64,000 nt of DNA from Sphingobium sp. Cam5-1 (GTDB lineage: Bacteria > Pseudomonadota > Alphaproteobacteria > Sphingomonadales > Sphingomonadaceae): contig NZ_CP065138.1 in assembly GCF_015693305.1 (NCBI RefSeq), forward strand, positions 1,488,001-1,552,000, written 5' to 3'. Of the stretch, positions 43,371-52,531 are shown one piece after another. The notes under the pieces are model-generated. The model was not told where the DNA came from, did no database searches, and saw only the letters and a list, made by a program, of their open reading frames with translations. The translations under genes and the position numbers were made by a program. Numbering within the stretch: position 1 is the stretch's first letter; each line of letters opens with the position of its first letter.

Positions 43371-46074
43371 CTTCTTCCTCCGAATAGGGCGCGGACAGCG
43401 CTGCCCAGGCATCGCTCACCCTTTGCCGGGCCTGCGCATAGCTTTCAAGCAGCGCGTCCCAGCTTTCCACACCGCACGCCCGCGCAACGACTGGCCGGGT
43501 GGCCTCCGGCGGCTCGGTCGATTTGGGCGAAACCAGCCGCGACACGATCAGGAAACGCGTGATCAGGTCATGCGCATCGATCAGGTCTGCTGGAAGATGA
43601 CCCGCCTCGACCAGCTCATCCAAAGCCGCGCGCAAGTCGGGACTGAACGCCATATTATGCTTGAACTGCGACACATGGATCAGGAACTCCAGATCGACCA
43701 ACCCCCCCGGCACCAGCTTGACGTCCAACTCGCTGGCAGGCGGTTTGTGCGCGGCGATATCCCGGCGCATCTTCACCGCCTGACGCGCCAACTCCGGGAA
43801 ATCGCGCGGCCGTTCCAAAGTGTCGGCCAATATCGCGCTCAACGCAGCCCGGCCGCTGTCCGACCCGAAAACCGGCCGCGCGCGCGTCAGCGCCAGATGT
43901 TCCCAGGTCCACGCTTCCTCGCGCTGATATTTGGCGAAGCTGTCCAGACTGACCGCCAGCAACCCCTGCGCGCCCGACGGCCGCAACCGCGTATCCACCT
44001 CATACAGCGGCCCCGCCGCCGTCTGCACTGATAACGCATTGGTTATGCGTTGCCCCAGCCGGTTGAAATACTGCGTCGCCCCCAACGGCTTTCTTCCATC
44101 GGATTCCTTCATGAAATCGCCGGAAAAAAGAAAAACCAGATCCAGATCCGAAGCATGCGTCAAAACGCCGCCACCCAATCGGCCAAGCGCAAGGATAAGC
44201 ATCTCGCCACCCTGCACCCGCCCATGCACCGCCTCAAATTCCCGGACGGTCGCACTCGCCAACGCCTCGATCGCGGCCTCCGCCACCCGCGAATAGCCAC
44301 GACCTGCTTCCAGCGGATCGCCACCGCGAATAATCTGCGCACCCAGGGCAAAGCGCCGGTCGTTAACCCGCTGCCGCACCCGATCAAGCAGCGCCTGATA
44401 ATCCTCCCCCGCTTCCAACTGCGCGAACTGAGCGGCCAGTTGCTCCACGGCAGGCGGCGGATCAAAAGCGGACGTATCGATCAGCCCATCGAGCAGCTCA
44501 GCCCGTCGTCCCAGCGCATCCGCCAGCGTCGGCGCATGACTGAGCAACTCCGCCATCAGCTCTGCAAGCCCCGGCCGCGCGGCAAGCAGCTTGAAGAAGT
44601 TGATGGCGCTCGGCAACCTGCCGATCAGGTCATCAAGGCGATTCAGCGCCCGCACCGGATCGGGGGCGGCCGCCAACGTGCGCATCAATCCCGGCAGTAA
44701 ATCTTCCAGCGCTTCCCGCGAAGCCGTGCTGCGCAACGCCCTGATGCTGCCCGTGCGCCAGCGAGCGATCCGCGCAACCGGAGCCTGCGGATCAACAAAG
44801 CCCATTTCCGCCAGCTGCGCCGCCAGCCGGTCCTCGTCATGCGACAGCGACTCTGATTTTTCAGCAGGTGTCAGCTGATCGTAATTGGCTCCCACCCATT
44901 CCACCTTCGGGCGCAGCAGCTCGATCAGTTCCGCTCCGTTGTTCAGGCCATGCAGACGCGCGACATTGTCCATCGCTTCGATGGTCTTGGGCAGCTCATG
45001 CGTTTGCCGGTCCTCGACCATCTGCAATCGATGCTCGATCGTGCGGAACAGCACATAGGCTTCGTCCAGCTTGCGCGACACTTCCGGATCGAAGACCCCT
45101 GCCGCCGCCAGCGCTCGAAGCGCCTCGCGCGTATTGCCCGATCTTAGCGCCGGGTCCCGCCCACCATGGATCAATTGATGGGTCTGCGCGAAAAATTCGA
45201 CTTCCCGAATGCCGCCACGTCCCCGTTTCAGATCATAACCCGGCCCGAAAGCCTGACCCTGCGCATAATGGTCGCGGATTCGTCGCGATATGTCGGTGAT
45301 CGCGTCGATCGCACCGAAATCCAGGCTCCGCCGCCAGACGAAAGGGCGGATCTGCTGCATGAAATAATCGCCCAGGCCAAGGTCGCCTGCCGCCGGTCGC
45401 GCGCGGACGAAAGCGGCCTGCTCCCACCCCATCGCCGTCGATTCATAATAGCCGATCGCCGCCTCGACCGGCAGCGCAATGGGCGTCGCTTCGGGAGAGG
45501 GACGCAGCCGTAAATCGACGCGAAAGACGTAGCCATCGCCGTCCCGCGCATTCAAAAGCTCGCTCACCCGCCTGCCGATCCGCACTGCCGCATCAGCCGG
45601 GTCTTCCCTCTCCCCATGCGGCAGGATCGCCGGGTCATAGAGAAGGATGGGGTCGATATCGGACGAATAATTCAGCTCACGGCTGCCATGCTTGCCCAAT
45701 GCCAACACGACAAACCCCTTCGGCTCCGCACCCGGATACCGCTCGGCAAAGGTGGCGTGCAGCGCTTCTTCCAAAGCCTGGTCAGCAAAATCCGACAAGG
45801 TACGCGTCACCCGATCCAAGTCCCAGGCGCCCGACAGATCCGCCGCCGCCGTGACCAGCGACAATGCGCCCTTCCGCCGCCGCAGCGATCTGGCGATCTC
45901 CTCTTCCGCTCCCGACACGTCGCGTGCGGCCTTGAGCGCAGCCTCAACATCTCCGACCGCCAGCAGGTCCACCACTTCGGGAAACCTGTCCATCTGTCTG
46001 GCGAGGAAAGGCGAATGCCCACGCATCCGCGCCATTGCCGCCGTCCAGTCCACCACCGCAGTCTCTTCTGTCAT
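43354..46074 (-). CDS. glnE: Glutamine synthetase adenylyltransferase/deadenylylase
   Basis: A 906-aa bifunctional enzyme that switches glutamine synthetase by adenylylation. The N-terminal nucleotidyltransferase domain has GKHGSRELNYSSDIDPILLYD-type sequence (core SSDIDP). A central helical region follows, then the C-terminal domain with ALGRLGGG and ASDLDLVFLFS. In most homologues an RE follows the GG in that motif; here it is GV. It diverges from a small NepR-like gene at 46143. Confidence 0.96.
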   Translation of the reverse strand: MTEETAVVDWTAAMARMRGHSPFLARQMDRFPEVVDLLAVGDVEAALKAARDVSGAEEEIARSLRRRKGALSLVTAAADLSGAWDLDRVTRTLSDFADQALEEALHATFAERYPGAEPKGFVVLALGKHGSRELNYSSDIDPILLYDPAILPHGEREDPADAAVRIGRRVSELLNARDGDGYVFRVDLRLRPSPEATPIALPVEAAIGYYESTAMGWEQAAFVRARPAAGDLGLGDYFMQQIRPFVWRRSLDFGAIDAITDISRRIRDHYAQGQAFGPGYDLKRGRGGIREVEFFAQTHQLIHGGRDPALRSGNTREALRALAAAGVFDPEVSRKLDEAYVLFRTIEHRLQMVEDRQTHELPKTIEAMDNVARLHGLNNGAELIELLRPKVEWVGANYDQLTPAEKSESLSHDEDRLAAQLAEMGFVDPQAPVARIARWRTGSIRALRSTASREALEDLLPGLMRTLAAAPDPVRALNRLDDLIGRLPSAINFFKLLAARPGLAELMAELLSHAPTLADALGRRAELLDGLIDTSAFDPPPAVEQLAAQFAQLEAGEDYQALLDRVRQRVNDRRFALGAQIIRGGDPLEAGRGYSRVAEAAIEALASATVREFEAVHGRVQGGEMLILALGRLGGGVLTHASDLDLVFLFSGDFMKESDGRKPLGATQYFNRLGQRITNALSVQTAAGPLYEVDTRLRPSGAQGLLAVSLDSFAKYQREEAWTWEHLALTRARPVFGSDSGRAALSAILADTLERPRDFPELARQAVKMRRDIAAHKPPASELDVKLVPGGLVDLEFLIHVSQFKHNMAFSPDLRAALDELVEAGHLPADLIDAHDLITRFLIVSRLVSPKSTEPPEATRPVVARACGVESWDALLESYAQARQRVSDAWAALSAPYSEEEDAGSR

Positions 46075-46142
46075 ACCGCCGCTATCGCCCGAGCCTCAAA
46101 TGAATGCCAGAAACTTTTCCCGTTGCCGCCCGTTGTAGAAAC

Positions 46143-46334
46143 ATGGAAATGCAGCGTAAATCGGTGAGCCGATCTGGCAACGGGCGGAAGACCACTGATC
46201 GCAAATTCCTGACGGTTGGCGTTCCTCAGCCCTATGAAGGCATCGGCAACGCATTGCAGGCTACCTTCCGCGCCAAGCGCGATAGCTTGCCATCGGATAT
46301 GATGGACCTGCTGAAAAAACTGGACCGTCATTAA
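46143..46334 (+). CDS. NepR-like small protein (putative anti-sigma factor)
   Basis: 63 aa. The C-terminal half GIGNALQATFRAKRDSLPSDMMDLLKKLD matches the NepR core (IGxxLRxxY...xxVPDxxxxLLxxL), the region that binds the extracytoplasmic sigma factor EcfG and the PhyR receiver in the alphaproteobacterial general stress response. No ecfG or phyR gene lies near, so this would be an unlinked or second NepR. The basic N terminus is not conserved. Start may be ATG 46143 or 46149; the ribosome site is weak. Confidence 0.6.
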   Translation: MEMQRKSVSRSGNGRKTTDRKFLTVGVPQPYEGIGNALQATFRAKRDSLPSDMMDLLKKLDRH

Positions 46335-46405
46335 ACCGGCTGCGCAGGATTTTATTTACCGAAAGCCACTAGAAACAGCGCGTCTTTGGTTCAGGATGTG
46401 CCTGC

Positions 46406-46750
46406 ATGCTCTACAAGGCTTTCGCCGCCATCACGTTGGTCAGCGCCCCAATAATCGTTATGTTGGTTCAGGGCATCACGCCGCACCCTTCGGCGACGCC
46501 CTCAGCTCCCGTGGTTCAACCCATGGTTCCGCAGCCTCCGGTTGAACAGCCATTGCCCAGCCAACAATCCTTCGTAGCGCCAATGCCGGTCGAGCAGGCC
46601 CCTCCTGCCGTATCCTTTGGCCAGCCCATGCCGGAAGCGGGCAAGCCCTTCCTCACGCCCGGCAACGGCCTTCCCGGCGAACCGCCGCCCGGCGCGAGCG
46701 AAGCCGGAAGCAGCGATACCGCAACAAGTTCGGAAGCCCGCCCCTTCTGA
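46406..46750 (+). CDS. Proline-rich envelope protein, hypothetical
   Basis: 114 aa. One N-terminal hydrophobic segment (AFAAITLVSAPIIVMLVQG) is followed by a low-complexity Pro/Gln/Val/Ala-rich tail with repeated PxxP and QPMP-like motifs. It looks like a membrane-anchored or secreted spacer protein. I recognise no family. It converges with the zinc metallopeptidase gene 16 bp away. Confidence 0.6.
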   Translation: MLYKAFAAITLVSAPIIVMLVQGITPHPSATPSAPVVQPMVPQPPVEQPLPSQQSFVAPMPVEQAPPAVSFGQPMPEAGKPFLTPGNGLPGEPPPGASEAGSSDTATSSEARPF

Positions 46751-46766
46751 CAGTTTAGAGCGCTTT

Positions 46767-47642
46767 TCAGCGCCCCGCCCCGGCAAAAGTATCGCATTGC
46801 GCCGGGTCACCGCTGTCCAGCCCCTTGCGCAGCCAGGTCATCCGCTGCTCGCTTGATCCATGGGTGAAGCTTTCCGGCACAGGACGCCGTCCCGCCGCCT
46901 TTTGTAATGTATCATCGCCAATGGATTGCGCGGCGGTCATGCCTTCTTCCAGATCGCCCGCTTCCATCAGGCCCGTGCGTTTCGCCCACACGCCTGCATA
47001 GCAATCCGCCTGCAACTCGACGCGCACTTGCAGGGCATTGCCTTGCTCTTCGCCCACACTGCGCTGACGCTGTTGCACCTGTCCCAAAGTGCCTTCCAGA
47101 TCCTGCACATGATGCCCGACCTCATGGGCGATCACATAGGCCTGGGCAAAGTCACCCGGCGCGCCAAAGCGCTGGCGTAGTTCATTGAAAAAATCGGTAT
47201 CCAGATACACCTTCTTGTCATTGGGGCAGTAGAATGGACCCATCGCACTTTGCGCGGCGCCGCAGCCCGACGCGCCAGCCTGCGAGTAAAAAGACAGGAC
47301 TGTCGGCTGATATTGCTGCCCCGATTGCTGGAAAATCTGGCCCCATACTTTCTCCGTCGATCCCAGCACCTTCAACGACCAATGCTGAATTTCCGACAAT
47401 TTCTGCGGATCACGACTGACGGACACATCCTGCTGCACGCCGCCCCCGCCACCAACCAAGCTCAGCGGATTAACCCCCATCACCATCAGGATGATGAGCG
47501 CGACGACAATCCCGCCGCAACCAAAACGGCTGCCGATAAATGGCAACAGCATGCCAAGGCCACCGCCCAGCCCGCCACCAAAGCCGCCACGGCCGCTTTG
47601 CACCTCGAAATTGGAGCTTTCCCGTTCGTCGTCCAGCCGCAT
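46767..47642 (-). CDS. YpfJ-family neutral zinc metallopeptidase
   Basis: 291 aa. The N terminus MRLDDERESSNFEVQ and a Gly-rich run precede one membrane segment (GIVVALIILMVMGV). The peptidase domain carries the HEVGHHVQDLEG zinc motif and a further Glu in VRVELQADCYAGVWA, both family hallmarks. The active site faces the periplasm. The substrate is unknown. Confidence 0.94.
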   Translation of the reverse strand: MRLDDERESSNFEVQSGRGGFGGGLGGGLGMLLPFIGSRFGCGGIVVALIILMVMGVNPLSLVGGGGGVQQDVSVSRDPQKLSEIQHWSLKVLGSTEKVWGQIFQQSGQQYQPTVLSFYSQAGASGCGAAQSAMGPFYCPNDKKVYLDTDFFNELRQRFGAPGDFAQAYVIAHEVGHHVQDLEGTLGQVQQRQRSVGEEQGNALQVRVELQADCYAGVWAKRTGLMEAGDLEEGMTAAQSIGDDTLQKAAGRRPVPESFTHGSSEQRMTWLRKGLDSGDPAQCDTFAGAGR

Positions 47643-47787
47643 GACGCCCTCTCTTTCATCCCATGCCTATCCGATCAGCGTGAAGGTTGGAACGGCTGCG
47701 ATATGGAGTTGGTTGCTTTCAGCTTATCGGATTGTTGCAGCACATTAAGTTGGCACCCGCGCGCCAGTCGTTATATTGCACTGCGAC

Positions 47788-48966
47788 ATGGCCGATATCG
47801 ATCCTTCCATTCCGCGCCGGGCGAGCACACCGCTCCCCTTGCCCCACGATGTTGCGCTGCTGCTTCAGGGTGGTGGCGCCCTTGGGTCTTTCCAGGCTGG
47901 GGTTTATCAGCGTCTTGATGAACTTGGCATCGACGTCAGCTGGGTCGCGGGCATTTCGATCGGCGCTGTCAATGCCGCGATCATAGCGGGCAATCCGCCG
48001 CACCGCCGCATCAGCAGGATGAAGAAATTCTGGCTGACGGTTTCCGGCGGCCTTCCCAATATCGTCCTGCCCGAAATCGATCATATTCGTGAAGCGGCGC
48101 ATTTGATGGCGGCGGGAGCCGTTGCCACCTTCGGCGTGCCCGGCATGTTCCGCCCTCGCCTCTGGCCTTCCGTGATGATGCCCGAAGGCACGCCGGGGGC
48201 AATCAGCTTCTATGACAGCGCGCCCCTCAAGGAAACGCTCGACGCCTGTGTGGATTGGGACCTTCTGAACGACGGCCCTGTCCGCCTCTCGGTCGGAGCG
48301 GTGGATGTAGAAAGCGGCAACTTCGCTTATTGGGACACGCGAGGCCCCGACGGGCGGACCCGCATCGACGCGCGCCATATCATGGCTTCGGGTGCGCTTC
48401 CCCCCGGCCTGCCCCCGGTGGAAATAGATGGGCGGCATTATTGGGACGGCGGTCTCGTTTCCAACACGCCCCTGGCGCACGTGCTGGAACATCAAAATGA
48501 CGACATGCTCGTCTTTCAGGTCGATCTTTTCCCCGCCGAAGGTCCGATGCCGCGCCAGATGACGGACGTTTATTCCCGCGCCAAGGACATTCAATATTCC
48601 AGCCGGACGCGTCAGGTCACTGATCAATATCTACGCCTGCGCCGCGAGCATAAGGCGATCAAGGCGCTGCTCGACAAACTGCCGCCTGACCTCAAGGACG
48701 ATGCCGACGCCCTGCGCCTGCGCGAATATCTCGACCGTGGCTCGGTCAACATCGTCCACCTCATCTACCGCAGTCGCGCCTGGGAAAGTGGCGCCCGCGA
48801 CTTTGAATTTTCCCGTTCCACCATGCTGGATCATTGGAGCCAGGGCCGCGACGCCGTCGAAGAAGTGATGCACAAGGGCGACCTGATCGCCCGCAACATC
48901 ACGAACGGCAAAAGCGCCACCTTCGACCTCCAGGCCCCCGATACTCTCAAGGAGAAAAACGCATGA
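47788..48966 (+). CDS. Patatin-like phospholipase (DUF3734 type)
   Basis: A 392-aa serine lipase/esterase with the Ser-Asp dyad: oxyanion loop LLQGGGALGSFQAGVYQ, nucleophile in GISIGAV and Asp in WDGGLVSNTP. The last 120 residues match the DUF3734 extension of bacterial patatins. ATG 47788 is preferred over the TTG at 47776. It overlaps the next gene by 4 bp (ATGA), coupling it to a 3-hydroxybutyrate dehydrogenase. A role in intracellular polyhydroxybutyrate or lipid turnover is plausible. Confidence 0.93.
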   Translation: MADIDPSIPRRASTPLPLPHDVALLLQGGGALGSFQAGVYQRLDELGIDVSWVAGISIGAVNAAIIAGNPPHRRISRMKKFWLTVSGGLPNIVLPEIDHIREAAHLMAAGAVATFGVPGMFRPRLWPSVMMPEGTPGAISFYDSAPLKETLDACVDWDLLNDGPVRLSVGAVDVESGNFAYWDTRGPDGRTRIDARHIMASGALPPGLPPVEIDGRHYWDGGLVSNTPLAHVLEHQNDDMLVFQVDLFPAEGPMPRQMTDVYSRAKDIQYSSRTRQVTDQYLRLRREHKAIKALLDKLPPDLKDDADALRLREYLDRGSVNIVHLIYRSRAWESGARDFEFSRSTMLDHWSQGRDAVEEVMHKGDLIARNITNGKSATFDLQAPDTLKEKNA

Positions 48967-49754
48967 CCAGGTCCCTCGCCGGAAAGACAGCGCTGATCAC
49001 GGGCTCCACCTCCGGCATCGGCCTTGCCTATGCGAAGACCCTCGCGGCCGAGGGCGCGAACATCATCATCAACGGCTTCGGCGACAGCGCTGCGATCGAG
49101 CAGGAACGGCAGGCGCTGGAGCAGGCGAGCGGCGCCAAGGCGCTCTACAGCGGGCACGACCTGACCAAAGCCGCCGAGATCGAGGCGATGATGCAGGAAG
49201 CGGCCAGCACCTTCGGCGGCGTCGATATCCTCATCAACAATGCGGGCATGCAGCATGTCGCCGCGGTCGAGGATTTTCCGGTCGACAAATGGGACCTCAT
49301 CATCGCGCTGAATCTGACCAGCGCCTTCCACACGTCCCGCCTCGCCATTCCCTATATGAAGTCGAAAAAGTGGGGGCGCATCATCCAGACGGCCAGCGCT
49401 CATTCCCTGACGGCGTCTCCCTTCAAGAGCGCTTATGTGACGGCCAAGCACGGACTTGCCGGGTTCACAAAGACGCTGGGCCTCGAACTCGCCACATTTG
49501 GCATCACCGCCAACTGCATCTCACCGGGTTATGTCTGGACGCCGCTGGTCGAGAACCAGATCCCCGACACGATGAAGGCGCGTAACATGACGCGCGAGCA
49601 GGTGATGAATGATGTGCTGCTCGCTGGACAGCCAACCAAGCAATTCGTGACCGTGGATCAGGTTGCCGCCATGGCGCTCTTCCTGTGCAGTGATGCGGCG
49701 GCCAATATCACGGGCGCCAATATGAGTATCGACGGCGGCTGGACTGCCCAATAA
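48963..49754 (+). CDS. 3-Hydroxybutyrate dehydrogenase
   Basis: A 263-aa short-chain dehydrogenase. NAD binding is in ALITGSTSGIGLAYAKTLA, NNAG in LINNAGMQHV, and the catalytic Ser-Tyr-Lys in TASAHSLTASPFKSAYVTAKHG (Tyr and Lys as YVTAK). The AGMQHVAAVEDFP and TKQFVTVDQVAAMALFL segments match 3-hydroxybutyrate dehydrogenases. It oxidises 3-hydroxybutyrate to acetoacetate. ATG 48963 has AAGGAG upstream, inside the end of the patatin gene. Confidence 0.93.
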   Translation: MTRSLAGKTALITGSTSGIGLAYAKTLAAEGANIIINGFGDSAAIEQERQALEQASGAKALYSGHDLTKAAEIEAMMQEAASTFGGVDILINNAGMQHVAAVEDFPVDKWDLIIALNLTSAFHTSRLAIPYMKSKKWGRIIQTASAHSLTASPFKSAYVTAKHGLAGFTKTLGLELATFGITANCISPGYVWTPLVENQIPDTMKARNMTREQVMNDVLLAGQPTKQFVTVDQVAAMALFLCSDAAANITGANMSIDGGWTAQ

Positions 49755-49871
49755 GAGCCGTTGCAATTTTACCACGCCGTTGAACCAATTGTTTTTCGTG
49801 GAGAAACCATAGGCGGCTGCTCCCGTTACTCCCACACATCTGATGAACAAGGCTCAAGGGAGTAGCCAAAT

Positions 49872-50426
49872 ATGAAGAAGTATCTTTTCGCAGCCGCGAT
49901 GCTCGCGGCGCTGCCTTCGCTCGCCCATGCGCAGGAAGAAACCGCACCTGACGGCACTGAAGCATTCGGCGTTGAACCCTATGTCGGCATACTTGGCGGC
50001 TGGCACAGCTTCGATCGCCGTTCGGAGTTCGGCAGCGTTCCCGGTGAAACCATCATGAGCGGCGCGATCGTTAGCGGCGTCGCCGGTGTCAACGTTCCCC
50101 TCGGCCCCGTCTTCGTGGGCGTTGAAGGCAACGCCACCAAGGGCTGGGCTGACATCGACTGGGAATATGGCGTGAAGGGCCGCTTCGGCGCGCGTGCTGG
50201 TGAAAGCGGCATGATCTTCGCATCAGCCGGTTACCAGTGGGTCAACGGCAAGCAGGGCTGGCCGAACCGCAAGGACTGGATGTACGGCGTCGGCGTCGAA
50301 GTCGGTCCGAAGGACATCGGCCTTGGCGGCATCACCGGCAACAGCGGCATTCGCCTCCGCTTCCAGACCGAAACCTATGATTTCGACAGCTTCCGTCCGA
50401 CCGCGGGTGTGATCTTCCACTTCTGA
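49872..50426 (+). CDS. Outer-membrane beta-barrel protein
   Basis: 184 aa. A signal peptide MKKYLFAAAMLAALPSLAHA is followed by an eight-strand-type barrel: alternating strands such as VFVGVEGNATKGWAD and GMIFASAGYQWV, ending in the aromatic VIFHF outer-membrane sorting signal. It resembles opacity/OmpW-like small barrels. The function is not evident. A strong terminator follows at 50449. Confidence 0.86.
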   Translation: MKKYLFAAAMLAALPSLAHAQEETAPDGTEAFGVEPYVGILGGWHSFDRRSEFGSVPGETIMSGAIVSGVAGVNVPLGPVFVGVEGNATKGWADIDWEYGVKGRFGARAGESGMIFASAGYQWVNGKQGWPNRKDWMYGVGVEVGPKDIGLGGITGNSGIRLRFQTETYDFDSFRPTAGVIFHF

Positions 50427-50448
50427 TCCCGTCGCGACAGACCATGAC

Positions 50449-50481
50449 AGGCGCTCGTCCTTCAATGGACGGGCGCCTTTT
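50449..50481 (+). terminator. Intrinsic terminator after the barrel gene
   Basis: AGGCGCTCGTCC (50449-50460) pairs with GGACGGGCGCCT (50467-50478), 12 bp with one mismatch around a 6-base loop, followed by TTTT. It is 22 bases past the stop at 50426. Confidence 0.92.
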
Positions 50482-50547
50482 CACATCTGCCACTTTCCTT
50501 GCGCCGCCAAATCTTCCTATGCTCCCGTCCAACAGGGAGAATAGCCG

Positions 50548-51897
50548 ATGCGTCACGCGTTCAAGCTCATCATGGCCGCCGCCACTCTTTCGTCTGCCGC
50601 GACGGCACAGACCGGTGCCGCCCCTGCTCCTGCACCCCCAGTTCCACAAGGGATAGCCGCCCAGATCGATAGAGACATGAGCGACCTCATGACACTTTAC
50701 CGTGATCTCCATGCCCATCCCGAACTGTCGGAGCAGGAAACGGCGACCGCCGCAAAGCTCGCCCGCCGTCTCAAGGCGATGAAGTTCGACGTGACCGAAA
50801 AGGTGGGCGGCACCGGCGTCGTCGCGGTCATGAAAAATGGCGAGGGACCGGTTCTCCTCATCCGCGCGGACATGGATGGCCTGCCGGTCACGGAACAGAC
50901 CGGCCTCCCCTTCGCCTCCAAAGTTCGCACCAAGACGGCTGAAGGCATTGAAACGGGCGTCATGCACGCCTGCGGCCACGACACGCACATGACCGCCTTC
51001 ATCGAAACAGCACAACTCCTGTCATCGAGGAAGGAAAGCTGGCGCGGTACGCTGGTCATGATCCTCCAGCCAGCCGAGGAAGTCGGTCGCGGTGCGCGCA
51101 TGATGCTGGACGATGGGCTCTACACGCGCTTCCCCCATCCCACGCATGCCATCGCCTTCCATGACGCCGCCAATCTGCCAGCGGGCACGATCGGTTATAC
51201 CCCCGGCTATGCGCTCGCCAATGTAGACAGCGTGGACATAGTCGTTCGAGGCACTGGCGGTCATGGCGCCTATCCTCAAACGACAAAAGACCCCATAGTG
51301 CTGGGCGCCCGCATCGTCGGAGCTCTTCAGACGCTCATCAGCCGTGAACAGGACCCACTGGACCCCGCAGTCGTCACGGTCGGCAGCTTCATCGGCGGCG
51401 CGAAGCATAATATCATCCCTGACGAGGCAAAGCTGCTTCTCACCGTCCGCAGCTATTCTGACGAGACCCGCGAACGGCTGATCCACAGCATCGAACGCAT
51501 CGCGCGCGGCGAGGCAATCGCGGCGGGCATTCCCGACGATCGGATGCCGATTGTCTCGGTAAAGGATGAATTCACGCCCGCCGCCTACAATCCGCCCGCC
51601 TTCGCCAACGAAATGGCCGGACTGCTCAAAGCGCATTTCCCCGAAGGACGCGTCATCGAAACGAAGCCATCTATGGGTGGCGAGGATTTCGGCCGCTATT
51701 ACCGGGCTGACAAAAACATCAAAAGCTTCATCTTCTGGGTCGGAGGAGTTTCCGCCGATCAAATGGCAAAAGCCGCCGCTGGCCAGCTCACCCTCCCCTC
51801 CCTTCACAGCCCATTCTGGGCGCCGGAGGCCGACAAGGTCATCGCCACCGCAAGCGAGGCCATGACGGTACTCGCGTTGAACATATTGAAGCGATGA
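50548..51897 (+). CDS. M20D-family amidohydrolase, secreted
   Basis: 449 aa. A signal peptide (MRHAFKLIMAAATLSSAATAQ) precedes a dinuclear-metal M20 hydrolase: AHPELSEQE, DMDGLPV, HACGHDTHM, LQPAEEVGRGARMM, and a lid domain with RGTGGHGAYPQTTKDPI. It acts in the periplasm on N-acyl or peptide amides (hippurate-hydrolase group). The exact substrate is not predictable. The ATG follows AGGGAGA. Confidence 0.93.
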   Translation: MRHAFKLIMAAATLSSAATAQTGAAPAPAPPVPQGIAAQIDRDMSDLMTLYRDLHAHPELSEQETATAAKLARRLKAMKFDVTEKVGGTGVVAVMKNGEGPVLLIRADMDGLPVTEQTGLPFASKVRTKTAEGIETGVMHACGHDTHMTAFIETAQLLSSRKESWRGTLVMILQPAEEVGRGARMMLDDGLYTRFPHPTHAIAFHDAANLPAGTIGYTPGYALANVDSVDIVVRGTGGHGAYPQTTKDPIVLGARIVGALQTLISREQDPLDPAVVTVGSFIGGAKHNIIPDEAKLLLTVRSYSDETRERLIHSIERIARGEAIAAGIPDDRMPIVSVKDEFTPAAYNPPAFANEMAGLLKAHFPEGRVIETKPSMGGEDFGRYYRADKNIKSFIFWVGGVSADQMAKAAAGQLTLPSLHSPFWAPEADKVIATASEAMTVLALNILKR

Positions 51898-51943
51898 GCC
51901 GCAGCAATCCCTCTGTTTCCCCTGTCCCAACAGGATTCATGGC

Positions 51944-52531
51944 ATGAAGGCAATCATAAGAACGGCTGTTGACGACGATGCGCCTCACCTCGCGGCGATC
52001 TACGCCCCTTATGTTCTGAACACCGTAATTTCGTTCGAAAGCGTGCCTCCGGACGCTGAGGAATTCAGCTTTCGGATGGCTGATTGCTTAAAATATTACC
52101 CATGGCTGATCGCCGAGGTGGATGGTCGGATAGTGGGATATGCCTATGCCGGACCCCATAGCGGCCGGGCGGCTTATGATTGGTCGGCGAATATCTCCGT
52201 CTATCTGGCGGCTGATCATCATCGTCGCGGGATCGGGAGGCTTCTCTACGACATATTGATCCAGATATTGCGGCATCAGGGCTATCACAGCCTCTTCGCG
52301 GGCATCACCCTTCCGAACAGCGCCAGCGTGGCCATTCACACGGCGTTGGGCATGAAAGAGGTGGGCGTCTACAGGGAAGTCGGCTTCAAATTCGGGCAGT
52401 GGCATGACGTGATGTGGATGGGGATGGCGATTTCTCCCTCTACCGAACCTTCTGGAAAGCCGACGCCCTTCCCCTTACTCGGCGATCTTCAGAACATTGT
52501 TCCCGATCTGCATGTCACGGCCAGGCGCTAG
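51944..52531 (+). CDS. GNAT N-acetyltransferase (phosphinothricin/arsinothricin acetyltransferase-like)
   Basis: 195 aa with PAT-type GNAT motifs: AVDDDAPHLAAIYAPYVLNT, VISFESVPPDAEEF, and the acetyl-CoA loop HHRRGIGRLLYD. The family acetylates amino groups of amino-acid analogues such as phosphinothricin or methionine sulfoximine. Its last bases overlap the convergent nucleotidyltransferase gene by 4 bp. Confidence 0.88.
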   Translation: MKAIIRTAVDDDAPHLAAIYAPYVLNTVISFESVPPDAEEFSFRMADCLKYYPWLIAEVDGRIVGYAYAGPHSGRAAYDWSANISVYLAADHHRRGIGRLLYDILIQILRHQGYHSLFAGITLPNSASVAIHTALGMKEVGVYREVGFKFGQWHDVMWMGMAISPSTEPSGKPTPFPLLGDLQNIVPDLHVTARR

